The notes: a model not told the origin generated them from the sequence alone. 35,429 bases of DNA from an uncultured Verrucomicrobia subdivision 3 bacterium (GCA_903833055.1 CAILDU010000154.1:1-35429), one strand, 5' to 3'. Counted from the first letter of the stretch, positions 25,443 to 33,435 are shown. Translations and numbers: made by a program.

Positions 25443-26831
25443 ATGGAACCGGAACGCAACATCGAAAAACTGCTGCGCGCTTATGCGAAGAAACGCCGCG
25501 CGAATGCCGGCGATGCGTTCACGCTGCATCCGACCACGCGCCGGCGATTACAAAGTGAAATTGAAAAGCAATTTGCCGAATCGCCGGAGGAAGAATCAGT
25601 TTCGCTGTGGCAGTTGTTCCGGCAGCAATGGGCGGTGCTGGCGGGTTTCGCGCTGGTGATTTTCTTTGTGGCAACGATGTTTTTGCCGAACTTGAGCAAG
25701 GCCAAGATGAAAGCGCAAAGCGCTTCCGCGATGTCCAACCTCAGGCAAATCGGCGTAGCGGCACAAATCGTCGCTGGAGACAACAACGGTCGGCTGCCGG
25801 CTACGCTGGATGAATTGACGAATAATCATTTGCTTTCTGAAAAAGTTTTGACCGACCCAATGAGTGGTAAGCAGTTTGTGTTTGTCGTTGGCGGTGAAAG
25901 ATTGGATGCGCTGTCAAACAACACGGTGCTGGCGTATTCGCCAACGGACAAAAAGAACCGCGCGGTGCTGCTGGCCGACGGTTCGGTGCAACTGATGAGC
26001 CGGAAACAATTCGACGATTTGGATCAGCGCGCGTTGAGGGCGCCCGCTGTGCCGATGGAAGTTACGAGCACGCGGCGCGAGGTAGTCGAACAAAGTCAGT
26101 CGAGCGACAAGTTATCTTTTGACCGTCCGGTTCCGGCGGCCGCGCCCATGACTTCCAGTGGAACCTTCGCGTTGAATGGTGTGAACAACTTCGGTGGCGG
26201 TGGTGGTGGAAAAGATTTTGGCTTGGAAAATAAAGACCGTTTGGTGGCCACAGCAGCACCGGCCGCGGCTCAAGCGAAACAGCTTTTCAAAGACGCAGAG
26301 CGCGCCAAGTCCGAAGCGCTGGGCGTGAACAATAATTCGCAACGGTTTCGGAACGCTGTCGCCACTACCGCGCCGGTGCTGGTGTCGTTTGAGTTGCAGC
26401 AGAATGGCAACGACCTGGCCGTGGTGGACGCCGACGGCTCGGTCTATCAAGGTTCGCTCCAGACCAACAGCCCGGTTTCGCAAAACTTATTGCCGGCGGT
26501 CACACCGTCCGCTGTGCAAAATCAAATTTCCAACGTGGCGAAAAATGAAAATGGGGCGGGCAACAATTTTTACTTCCGCGTCTCCGGCCAGAATCGCACG
26601 TCGAAACAAAACGTGGTGTTCACCGGCAATTTGATTCCACTGGCCGCCGCGACAACCTCAAACGCGCAACAAACTCCACCGGGAAATAATTCCAATGCGC
26701 GTGGCGAGTTGCAATCAGCGGCGATTGGTCAATTGGAGGGTATGCTGATTAACAACTCGAGCATTGCAGGAATTGTGACAGTGGATGCCACCAACCAAAT
26801 TGAAATCTATGCCGTGCCAACGACGCCTTGA
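25443..26831 (+). CDS. Single-span membrane protein, putative anti-sigma factor with pilin-like module
   Basis: A 463-residue protein just downstream of the ECF sigma gene. Residues 1-63 are a charged, helical, cytoplasmic-type N-terminus (NIEKLLRAYAKKRR ... TTRRRLQSEIEKQF). Residues 64-81 form one membrane helix running into FLPNLSKAKMKAQSASAMSN, LRQIGVAAQIVAGDNNGRLP and AVLLADGSVQ: a pilin-like module as in the giant protein and the prepilin at 11314, but without a cleavage site. Residues ~217-256 (EVVEQSQSSDKLSFDRPV ... SGTFALNGVNNFGGGGG) are nearly identical to a stretch of the giant. The rest is Asn/Gln-rich and probably periplasmic. I chose ATG 25443 because the longer frame from 25362 overlaps sigma region 4. 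The anti-sigma role is inferred from position and topology; no zinc-binding motif is visible. Confidence 0.75.
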   Translation: MEPERNIEKLLRAYAKKRRANAGDAFTLHPTTRRRLQSEIEKQFAESPEEESVSLWQLFRQQWAVLAGFALVIFFVATMFLPNLSKAKMKAQSASAMSNLRQIGVAAQIVAGDNNGRLPATLDELTNNHLLSEKVLTDPMSGKQFVFVVGGERLDALSNNTVLAYSPTDKKNRAVLLADGSVQLMSRKQFDDLDQRALRAPAVPMEVTSTRREVVEQSQSSDKLSFDRPVPAAAPMTSSGTFALNGVNNFGGGGGGKDFGLENKDRLVATAAPAAAQAKQLFKDAERAKSEALGVNNNSQRFRNAVATTAPVLVSFELQQNGNDLAVVDADGSVYQGSLQTNSPVSQNLLPAVTPSAVQNQISNVAKNENGAGNNFYFRVSGQNRTSKQNVVFTGNLIPLAAATTSNAQQTPPGNNSNARGELQSAAIGQLEGMLINNSSIAGIVTVDATNQIEIYAVPTTP

Positions 26832-27047
26832 CCAGCGGCCTTTCGTATTAAAATCTGCGCTCATAAATCGATCGAGACAACTCAACCGACCGCAACGCCA
26901 GATGTTTGAACCGACAGACTTCGTGGAACTAATTCTTCAAACGAGCCTTCGGATTGGCGCAATAAGCCGAATGGAAATGCGATTCCAATTTTTGTCCGAT
27001 TTTATAATTGTGACTCGGCGGACGGAAGCTAGACTCCAATTGTAATC

Positions 27048-27686
27048 ATGAAAAAACTAGCCATTGTTGTTGGCGTTCTAGCCGTGCTGGGACTATTCGT
27101 TTTAATCCTAATCGGAGTTGCGGGCGGCAGCTATAACCGCCTCGTGAAACTTTCACAAGGAGTGGATAGTCAATGGGCGCAGGTGCAGAATGTCTATCAA
27201 CGACGAGCCGACCTCGTCCCCAATCTGGTGGCGACGGTTTCCGGCGCGGCCAATTTCGAGAAATCCACACTGACGGAAATCACCACTGCGCGAGCCTCGG
27301 TGGGACAGGTAAAAATTGACCCCAACGCTGCGCCGACCGACCCCGCCAAACTGGCCGCATTTGAACAAGCGCAGGGCCAACTTGGCTCCGCTTTGTCCCG
27401 CCTGCTAGTAGTGGTGGAAAAATATCCTGACCTTAAGGCGACGGAAGGTTTCCGCGATTTGCAGGCGTCGTTGGAAGGAACGGAAAACCGTATCAGCGTT
27501 GAACGCCGGGATTTTAATGCTGCCGTGCAAAATTATAATACCGCCGTTAAATCCTTTCCGGCGGTGTTCTATGCCGGGTTCTTTGGTTTCACCGCAAAAC
27601 CTTATTTTGCCGCCAGTGCCGGAGCTGAGACGCCGCCGAAAGTTTCATTCGATTTCAATCAACCGGCACCTGCTGCCAAACCTTGA
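27048..27686 (+). CDS. LemA family protein
   Basis: A 212-residue protein with one N-terminal membrane helix (~5-28, AIVVGVLAVLGLFVLILIGV) and the LemA core: YNRLVKLSQGVDSQWAQVQ, YQRRADLVPNLVATV, then YPDLKATEGFRDLQASLEGT and ENRISVERRDFNAAVQNYN. LemA proteins anchor in the inner membrane with a helical bundle outside; their role is unclear. It is first in an operon with two TPM-domain genes (gaps of 3 bp each), a conserved combination. A 216-bp AT-rich gap separates it from the previous gene. Confidence 0.93.
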   Translation: MKKLAIVVGVLAVLGLFVLILIGVAGGSYNRLVKLSQGVDSQWAQVQNVYQRRADLVPNLVATVSGAANFEKSTLTEITTARASVGQVKIDPNAAPTDPAKLAAFEQAQGQLGSALSRLLVVVEKYPDLKATEGFRDLQASLEGTENRISVERRDFNAAVQNYNTAVKSFPAVFYAGFFGFTAKPYFAASAGAETPPKVSFDFNQPAPAAKP

Positions 27687-27689
27687 ACC

Positions 27690-28481
27690 GTGCGCAATCT
27701 CTTCGCCATCCTGATTTTGCTGGCTAGTTTTCGGCTATGCGCGGAAGAAGTGATTCCGCCCGCGCCAGCGGCTTATTTCAATGACTATGCCCACGTCGTT
27801 TCGACCGGGACGGCGGCGCAATTGAATCAGACACTGGAAAATTTTGAGCGGCAAAGTTCCGACCAGATTGTGGTGGCCGTTTATCCCACGATGCAATCGG
27901 ATTCGTCGGTGGAAGATTACACAGTGCGCGTAGCGCGGGCGTGGCAAGTGGGACAAAAGGCTAAAAACAACGGCGCGGTGCTGTTCGTCTTCGTGCAGAA
28001 TCACAAACTATTTTTGCAGGTCGGCTATGGCCTTGAAGGTGTCCTGCCGGATGCGCTTTGCAAGCGGATCATTGACGAGCAGATTACGCCTCGTTTCAAG
28101 GCCGGTGATTTTGACGGTGGATTGACGGCTGGTGTGCAGGCAATTCTTGCAGCGACAAAAGGCGAATATAAGGGCACTGGGGCGACCGTGGGAGAGCAAC
28201 GGCAGGTGGTTCATCTCCGTGATAATGCGCAGGCGGCGATTCCGCTCATCATTTTGGTAATTGTGGTGGTTCTTTTTTTCCTCATTCGCACTCGGTCATT
28301 GTTGTCTGGCGGCCTCCAGTATTGGGGCGGCGGGTATTCCAGCGGTCGTTCCTATGGCGGTGGATTTTCTAGTGGAGGAGGCTTTTCTTCTGGAGGCGGA
28401 TTTAGTGGAGGCGGAGGCGGGGGGGGATTTTCGGGTGGTGGGGGAAGTTTTGGTGGCGGCGGCGCGGGAGGGAGCTGGTAA
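27690..28481 (+). CDS. TPM-domain (YgcG-like) membrane protein with Gly-rich tail
   Basis: A 263-residue protein starting at GTG 27690, 3 bp after LemA. A signal peptide (NLFAILILLASFRLCA) is followed by a TPM domain (~30-155; FNDYAHVVSTGTAAQLNQTL, GAVLFVFVQNHKLFLQVGYG LEGVLPD). A membrane helix lies at ~190-206 (IPLIILVIVVVLFFLI), and the cytoplasmic tail is made almost only of Gly and Ser with scattered Phe/Tyr. The tail is typical of this family and low in complexity. TPM domains occur in thylakoid and bacterial membrane-protein repair factors; the bacterial role is uncertain. Confidence 0.9.
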   Translation: MRNLFAILILLASFRLCAEEVIPPAPAAYFNDYAHVVSTGTAAQLNQTLENFERQSSDQIVVAVYPTMQSDSSVEDYTVRVARAWQVGQKAKNNGAVLFVFVQNHKLFLQVGYGLEGVLPDALCKRIIDEQITPRFKAGDFDGGLTAGVQAILAATKGEYKGTGATVGEQRQVVHLRDNAQAAIPLIILVIVVVLFFLIRTRSLLSGGLQYWGGGYSSGRSYGGGFSSGGGFSSGGGFSGGGGGGGFSGGGGSFGGGGAGGSW

Positions 28482-28484
28482 CTT

Positions 28485-28883
28485 ATGCACCCGAAAACTT
28501 TTGCCAAGCACCTGGAACACGACGGCATCGTCGCGGCCATCCATGACGCCGAACACAAGACCACTGGCCAGATCCGCGTCATCATTAGTTCCAAACACAC
28601 CGACGATGCCGTGGCCGAAGCGCAAAAGGAATTTCTCCGCCTTGGTTTGAACAAATCTCCCGAACGGAACAGCGTGCTAATTTTTGTAGCCCCGCGCGCA
28701 CACAAATTTGCCGTCATCGGCGATGAAGCCGTGCACGCCAAATGCGGCGACGAATTTTGGCGACAGCTTGCAGACGCAATGGCCGGATATTTTCGCAAAT
28801 CCGAATTTACGCCCGGCATTATCCACGGATTGCAAAAGGCCGGCGAACTGCTCGCGGAACATTTCCCGCGTCACCGGGGATGA
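28485..28883 (+). CDS. Second TPM-domain protein, soluble
   Basis: A 132-residue protein 3 bp after the previous gene. It is a TPM domain without a signal peptide or membrane helix: HDGIVAAIHDAEHKTTGQIR, SVLIFVAPRAHKFAVIGDEA and the VHAKCGDEFWRQLADAM helix. It is therefore probably cytoplasmic. Pairing of a membrane and a short soluble TPM protein behind LemA is common, so the three likely work together at the membrane. Confidence 0.87.
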   Translation: MHPKTFAKHLEHDGIVAAIHDAEHKTTGQIRVIISSKHTDDAVAEAQKEFLRLGLNKSPERNSVLIFVAPRAHKFAVIGDEAVHAKCGDEFWRQLADAMAGYFRKSEFTPGIIHGLQKAGELLAEHFPRHRG

Positions 28884-28892
28884 ATTTACACC

Positions 28893-29276
28893 ATGAAAAC
28901 CTGTCCCTATTGTGGTGCTAAATATCCTGACGGCACACCTTGTTGTGTGATTGACCAAACGCCTCTATCACCTCCGCAACCAACACCGCATCCCACTTCC
29001 CATCCGGTTACGGAATCACTACCACCCGCCGAATTTGAATTTGCTCCGCTCACGGAAGAACAGAAGCAGATGGATTTGGTCACATTGGTCAGGTGCGGCA
29101 CGCTGCTTTCGGCAGACCTGATTAGCACCCGACTTCGCGCGGCAGGGATTGAGACGTTCATTCCCGACCAATCTGTCGTGCAGGCCATGGGGTTTAATTT
29201 AAACTCGGTTGGCTACGTTCGGGTTCAAATATCACCCGCTGACTATGACGCTGCGAAAGAGATTATTTCCGGTTGA
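28893..29276 (+). CDS. Zinc-ribbon / DUF2007-like protein
   Basis: A 127-residue protein. The N-terminus has a CPYCGAKYPDGTPCC Cys cluster that can bind zinc, then a Pro-rich linker, then a DUF2007-like domain (~60-125; DLVTLVRCGTLLSADLISTR, AAGIETFIPDQSV, VRVQISPADYDAAKEII). DUF2007 domains are putative signal-transducing modules, but no molecular role is established. It is 9 bp after the second TPM gene and may be the fourth gene of that operon. Confidence 0.75.
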   Translation: MKTCPYCGAKYPDGTPCCVIDQTPLSPPQPTPHPTSHPVTESLPPAEFEFAPLTEEQKQMDLVTLVRCGTLLSADLISTRLRAAGIETFIPDQSVVQAMGFNLNSVGYVRVQISPADYDAAKEIISG

Positions 29277-29294
29277 ATAACCTTGAAAACTAAA

Positions 29295-30101
29295 ATGCGT
29301 CTGAATCCGTATGCTAACACCCCCATGACCGCACGAATTCTAATTCTGCTCGCCGCCGTCGTCACCCTAATCGGCCATCCATCGCGCGCCATGGCAGCGG
29401 ATGCTGAAAAACCGCAGTATTACGAAGTCCGGATCTACACCATCCAATCAGTGGAGCAGCAGCAGCGAGTCAACAACTATTGGCAGCAGGCGGCGGTTCC
29501 CGCCTATAACCGTATCGGCATCCACCCGGTCGGGGTATTCACCGAGTTACAGGATTCCGCGACCAACCACATTTATGTGCTCATCCCGTGCGACTCGCCG
29601 GAACAATTTGCCGCCATACCGGCCAAGCTCGCCGCCGACGTTGATTACCAGAAGACGGCCGCTGAATTTTTGAACGCACCAAAATCAAATCCAGCCTATG
29701 TCCGTTTTGAAAGCTCCTTGCTGGTCGCTTTCGACGGCATGAAGCGGATGTCATTACCGGCGGCGGACAGGAAGCCAGATGTATTTGAGCTGCGCACGTA
29801 TTTGAGTTTCAGCGAGGGCAAGGGCTTGAATAAAATTAAAATGTTCGAGAGCGGTGAAATTCCGTTGATGAAAGAAGTTGGGCTGGCGCCAATTTTTTAC
29901 GGACGGACGATTGCCGGGCTGAACATGCCCTGCCTAGTTTATATGACCAGTGGCGAAACGCTGGACGCACACAAGCAACACTGGCAGGCCTTCTCCGCGT
30001 CCCCCGCCTGGAAACAGTTGAAGGGCGATCCGCAATACAAAGACAACGTGTCACGTGTCATTAGCATCCTGCTCAAGCGCACCGCCGCCTCACAAATTTG
30101 A
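29295..30101 (+). CDS. NIPSNAP-family protein, exported
   Basis: A ~268-residue protein with two NIPSNAP-type ferredoxin-like repeats: YYEVRIYTIQSVEQQQRVNN ... VGVFTELQ, and VFELRTYLSFSEGKGLNKIK ... PIFYGRTIAG with the MPCLVYMTSG strand. A signal peptide (TARILILLAAVVTLIGHPSR, then AMA|AD) suggests export. The start is uncertain: ATG 29295, ATG 29325 (which puts the signal peptide at the N-terminus) or TTG 29283 are possible. Such exported NIPSNAP proteins are frequent in Verrucomicrobiota and Planctomycetota; function unknown. Its 3' end abuts an integrase remnant on the other strand. Confidence 0.85.
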   Translation: MRLNPYANTPMTARILILLAAVVTLIGHPSRAMAADAEKPQYYEVRIYTIQSVEQQQRVNNYWQQAAVPAYNRIGIHPVGVFTELQDSATNHIYVLIPCDSPEQFAAIPAKLAADVDYQKTAAEFLNAPKSNPAYVRFESSLLVAFDGMKRMSLPAADRKPDVFELRTYLSFSEGKGLNKIKMFESGEIPLMKEVGLAPIFYGRTIAGLNMPCLVYMTSGETLDAHKQHWQAFSASPAWKQLKGDPQYKDNVSRVISILLKRTAASQI

Positions 30102-30111
30102 AAGTGGCCTG

Positions 30112-30545
30112 CGTCAGCGCCAACGACGGGTGGCTCAAAGAAGTATTCAACTGAGGGAGCAGGGGGCCTTCGGCTGGCAAGTCTCTCAACAGATTGAGCG
30201 CCTCGGATCCCAACCGCACAATCACCGGCACCTTTGTTTTTTTGCGCGTGAAGTTCACTGTGTTGTTTTCCCAATCCATGTCCTCGCCTTTAAGCATGGC
30301 GATATCGCCCTGACTCGCGCCCAAGTGCCAGCACAGTTGATAAAAACCTTCCGCTCCGCATTCACCTCCGCCGTGAGGATGGCCGCGTGTTCTTCCGCCG
30401 TGATTGCCCGTTTTTCTTTGAACACTGGCTTCGGCCATTGCAAACGCGGGATTACAGATTTGAGCAGCCATTCCATACCGAGCGCGTGATTGTGAATTCG
30501 CCGCAGGTAGCCTAACCGCCATGGTCGGTTGAATAACCAAGGATG
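30112..30545 (-). pseudogene. Tyrosine recombinase (phage-type integrase) remnant, frameshifted
   Basis: Reading the - strand from 30545, one frame gives YLRRIHNHALGMEWLLKSVI, then FKEKRAITAEEHAAI. After a shift near 30341-30350, another frame gives FYQLCWHLGASQGDIAMLKG, EDMDWENNTVNFTRKKTKVP and LLRDLPAEGPLLPQL. Together these make the central part of an integrase, including the first catalytic-domain helices with the LGASQGDI block. The HxxR and Tyr-containing C-terminal part is gone, as is the N-terminus. The start of the decayed sequence directly follows the stop of the LRR gene. It cannot encode an active enzyme. Confidence 0.8.
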
Positions 30546-30555
30546 AAAATCCAAC

Positions 30556-32382
30556 TCACTTCGAGTCTTCGGGGATTTCAAGGTCAGGTTGACGACCAAG
30601 CAAATACGCGGCCAGGTCGCGGGCATAGCTAATGACCCAGATTTCCGAGCGGTTGATGTGCCCCAACATCCGGTATTCGTGCGCCAAAGGGTGGGCATCA
30701 TCCAGAAACGACGGCGGCGGGTCAGGTTTTTCCTTTACCACCACGCCGCCTTCGCCAGTTTCATTGTCGCCCTCCTCGTCATCGCTTTCCCAAGGTGGCG
30801 GAGACATCGGCTCGGCCGGCGGCACGGCGAAATCTTGTGGATTAATTTTTTCGCCAGCTTGTTGCTTCAAATCCAACCGGTAAAGGCGTTCAAGATATTC
30901 CCGATGCTCCCGCTGGTAACGTTCGTATTCCTCTTTATCCCGCGTCTCCTGAAATTGTTTTTCCAGTTCAATCTGTGCCGGAGTCGGCTCAATGGTGGGT
31001 GCTTTCAATGAAATCATGAAGCCCCCAGCATAATCCGGTCGCAGGCAGGCAATCGCTTCGCGCAATCCTTCCACCATCAGCGGAAATTTTTCGATCAAAG
31101 CAAAGCTGGTAATGGTGGCAAAAAAGCAGCGGTCAAGACCGCGCGCCGTGACTATGCCCCACTCGGGATGACCACCGATTTTGGCGGTGACGGTGCGATG
31201 GATAAATTTTTCAACCCAGCGACCTTCGCACAGGCGTAAGCCTTCATCAGCCAATCCATTATCTTCCGGCTCCAGTGCCACCTCGGGCAAGCGTGGATGT
31301 TTTTGCAGTGGAGCCACAATGAACCGGAGGGGCGGCACGGCTCGTGACTCTGGCGCGAGCAATACGTCGTCCCACGTCGGAAACAAGTTGTTGAGATTGG
31401 CCACTTCCGCCGTCACAGGCGGACAACCGGTGACTACGAGTTCACGCAACTGGGGCGAATCTAGCAGCGGCATATAATCGCGAGGCCGAGCTTTATCTAT
31501 GTTGTAAATATGCTGGGTGGTGAAGGCCGCATATTGAAGCTTTGGTAGGCGGGTTAATGGTGTTACGTCCAGCGGCAACGCGCCGCTGTGAGTAAAGCAG
31601 GTCAGTTGTTTTAAGACCGTCAACGGTTCAAAGTCACGCACGACACCGGTCACAGTTAAATTGCGTAATTTGGGAAAAGCCTCGACGCCGTCCAGACGTT
31701 CCACGCCGCCGAGGTGAAGGATTTCGCAGGCGGGTAATTGCGGTAGGTCGCGCACCGAACGAACGGCCAGTGGTGAGCAAATCAAACTGCCACGCCGGAC
31801 GCGCGGACAGCTCAGGCCGGATGGCAGGGCAATCAGATTGCCGTTTAGTGTGAGCGACTCCAATTGTTCCAACTTCTCTAACCCACCTAGTTCCGGCCAA
31901 TGCACTTGTAGTCCGAGGGAGAGTGAACGCAATTGGGCGCAACGCGCGAGTGGTCGGTAATCTTCACAGGTGCGACTGGTAAACTCCAGCGTGCGAAGGT
32001 TAGGTAGCTCGCAGAGTGGGCTGATGTCCGTGATTTCGCTGGAACCGATTTTGATTTCTTCCAGATGCGTGAAGAATCGCAGCGCGGATAAGTCGCGGAT
32101 AGGACGTTTTTCAAAACCTAAGTGAACCCACCAAAATTTTCGTTCCGGCCAGACTTCGACGGCCCGGCGCAGGTCGGTTTCCGAATAACCCGGCACATAG
32201 GCAGGATTTAAGTAACGCTGCCGGTCTCGTTCATATTTGGCCTCGAATCCCTCGTAGTGACCAGTCTTGTGAACAACATGCCAGCGGCCAAGTATGTCTT
32301 CCACGAGAATTTCCACGGTGAAGCGCTCTTCCGTGGTGCGCGCGTCATCCAAGGCCCAAGCGATAAAGCCTGCCTGATTCAT
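30556..32382 (-). CDS. Leucine-rich-repeat protein (unknown function)
   Basis: A 608-residue protein without a signal peptide. Residues ~80-320 contain irregular leucine-rich repeats (DLSALRFFTHLEEIKIGSSE, ITDISPLCELPNLRTLEF, LEKLEQLESLTLNGNLIALP). A ~100-residue N-terminal region is rich in Trp/Tyr, and the C-terminal part is charged, with a coiled-coil-like stretch (~470-520; QFQETRDKEEYERYQREHRE) and an acidic Pro-rich linker. LRRs generally bind proteins. I chose ATG 32382 over TTG 32400. The gene lies between two integrase remnants and beside decayed mobile DNA, so it may be cargo of an old element. It has no obvious partner gene. Confidence 0.75.
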   Translation of the reverse strand: MNQAGFIAWALDDARTTEERFTVEILVEDILGRWHVVHKTGHYEGFEAKYERDRQRYLNPAYVPGYSETDLRRAVEVWPERKFWWVHLGFEKRPIRDLSALRFFTHLEEIKIGSSEITDISPLCELPNLRTLEFTSRTCEDYRPLARCAQLRSLSLGLQVHWPELGGLEKLEQLESLTLNGNLIALPSGLSCPRVRRGSLICSPLAVRSVRDLPQLPACEILHLGGVERLDGVEAFPKLRNLTVTGVVRDFEPLTVLKQLTCFTHSGALPLDVTPLTRLPKLQYAAFTTQHIYNIDKARPRDYMPLLDSPQLRELVVTGCPPVTAEVANLNNLFPTWDDVLLAPESRAVPPLRFIVAPLQKHPRLPEVALEPEDNGLADEGLRLCEGRWVEKFIHRTVTAKIGGHPEWGIVTARGLDRCFFATITSFALIEKFPLMVEGLREAIACLRPDYAGGFMISLKAPTIEPTPAQIELEKQFQETRDKEEYERYQREHREYLERLYRLDLKQQAGEKINPQDFAVPPAEPMSPPPWESDDEEGDNETGEGGVVVKEKPDPPPSFLDDAHPLAHEYRMLGHINRSEIWVISYARDLAAYLLGRQPDLEIPEDSK

Positions 32383-32991
32383 GACTTGGTTATCGCACAA
32401 ATTTCAAAAGCTGACAAGTCGGCACGAGCCTCCGGCGTGATTCATTTGAGATACGATCATGATGAAAAAATCGCCATAAAGATTTGAATGCTCAAGCAAG
32501 CATTTTTATTAATATTATCTTATCGCAATCCACACTGTGAATTAGACTCACGGATATCTCGATAAAAGGTATCGCGCTGGATGAAGCGGACGCATTCGGG
32601 AATAGCGGGAAGATAGCAACCCTCAGTTGGCAATTGTTCCACAAGCCAAAAACATCGCTTTCATTGGACATATATCAGATACGTGGAACATTGTTCCGCG
32701 TAGTTTTACTAATTATCAACGACTTACAAAAGTCACATGTAGGGAATCTTGGCTAAAAATCGGGAATCGGTAACGATATATCGTTCCCGTTAGCCATTTA
32801 TGATGTGCGATTTTTCAAAACAAGAGGAGCTGAACCGGGAACGTTTTAGCCCTTTGCGTTCCCGCTGGGCAAAAAACTACAGCGTCAAAAGGGTCGAAAC
32901 TGTTAAAATCTGAGATGTTAACACCCCTTAACAGAAAAAGGCTGTTAACATTTTATTTTTTAACAGCCCCCGATTTTCCCAATAAAACCGC
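32383..32991. other. AT-rich non-coding interval with several DNA dyads
   Basis: No gene is visible. The interval holds GGAACA-T-TGTTCC (32685-32697), the perfect 14-bp palindrome AACGATATATCGTT (32772-32785), CGGGAACG...CGTTCCCG (32836-32843 with 32857-32864; a further CGTTCCCG at 32782-32789) and five TGTTAA-type sites at 32900-32966. Such density next to integrase remnants suggests the control or attachment region of a former mobile element, or operators of lost regulators. Confidence 0.5.
32935..32968 (-). terminator. Rho-independent terminator reading leftwards
   Basis: GGCTGTTAA (32940-32948) pairs exactly with TTAACAGCC (32960-32968) around an 11-nt loop. On the - strand the stem is followed by five T residues (complement of 32935-32939). 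It lies 24 bp beyond the stop of the integrase N-terminal remnant at 32992, so it may be that gene's original terminator. Confidence 0.65.
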
Positions 32992-33207
32992 TTATTCTGC
33001 GACTTGAAGCACCGAATTGCCTAACCTTGCCAAAGTCGGCAGCATCACGCCGCCGGACCCACTCAAATGGCTTTGGTGGCTCCCGCTACATGGCCAATCA
33101 AGACCGAGGCGGTGCTGGCGGCCATCAAGCGAGTAGCGATACCAAAAAATCTTGCCACGCAAATAAACACCAGATAGTCTTTTGGTTCCTGATGAACGTG
33201 TTTTCAC
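32992..33207 (-). pseudogene. Integrase N-terminal remnant (71 codons)
   Basis: The ORF begins MKTRSSGTKRLSGVYLRGKI and FWYRYSLDGRQHRLGL, resembling the N-terminal SAM-like/AP2-like start of tyrosine recombinases. After GLD the frame turns to unlikely sequence (CSGSHQSHLSG), while the +1 frame reads VAGATKAI, as expected for an integrase helix. A frameshift and a large deletion are therefore likely. A terminator follows 24 bp later and a repeat array precedes its start, next to tRNA-Val, which is the usual place for an integrase gene. The same ORF could instead be a small gene of unknown role. Confidence 0.6.
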
Positions 33208-33212
33208 AAAAA

Positions 33213-33283
33213 ATTGTGCTAAAGGTTTGTGCTAAGTTAGCGAACTTAAGCACACTTTACTGTGCTTTAGCAATTAGCACAAT
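33213..33283. repeat. GTGCTAA repeat cluster beside tRNA-Val
   Basis: GTGCTAA occurs at 33216-33222 and 33229-33235, and inverted at 33274-33280. Variants are an inverted GTGCTTAAG at 33245-33253 and GTGCTTTAG at 33262-33270. The outer pair forms a perfect 10-bp inverted repeat, ATTGTGCTAA / TTAGCACAAT (33213-33222, 33274-33283). The inner copies can fold into a hairpin with an AGCG loop (33229-33253). It lies between the integrase remnant start and tRNA-Val, where arm-type integrase or regulator sites would be expected. Confidence 0.6.
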
Positions 33284-33324
33284 ATTTTCAGGAAGCGCTG
33301 TAAGTTCATTGTTTTAATTAGGTT

Positions 33325-33399
33325 GCGCGGTTAGCTCAGTGGTAGAGCATTACCTTGACACGGTAGGGGTCGGAGGTTCGAAACCTCCACCGCGCACCA
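33325..33399 (+). tRNA. tRNA-Val (anticodon GAC)
   Basis: A complete cloverleaf: acceptor GCGCGGT / ACCGCGC, D arm GCTC...GAGC, anticodon stem TTACC / GGTAG with loop TTGACAC (anticodon GAC at 33357-33359), 5-nt variable loop, T arm GGAGG-TTCGAAA-CCTCC, discriminator A and an encoded CCA at 33397-33399. It decodes Val GUC/GUU. The first 40 bases are copied at 12440. Confidence 0.95.
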
Positions 33400-33435
33400 T
33401 CCTTTATTATCAGTGTTTAATTGGTTTCTTGGGTC

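Noticed and set aside
28296-28819. Pro-rich - strand frames opposite the TPM gene tail
   Set aside because: Created by the Gly-codon-rich tail of the TPM protein read backwards.
32487-32507. Small hairpin AATGCT/AGCATT followed by T residues
   Set aside because: Terminator-like on the + strand, but the stem is only 6 bp and no + strand gene ends nearby.
33213-33283. Possible CRISPR array
   Set aside because: Units are 7-10 bp, in both orientations and irregularly spaced, with no Cas genes in the window.
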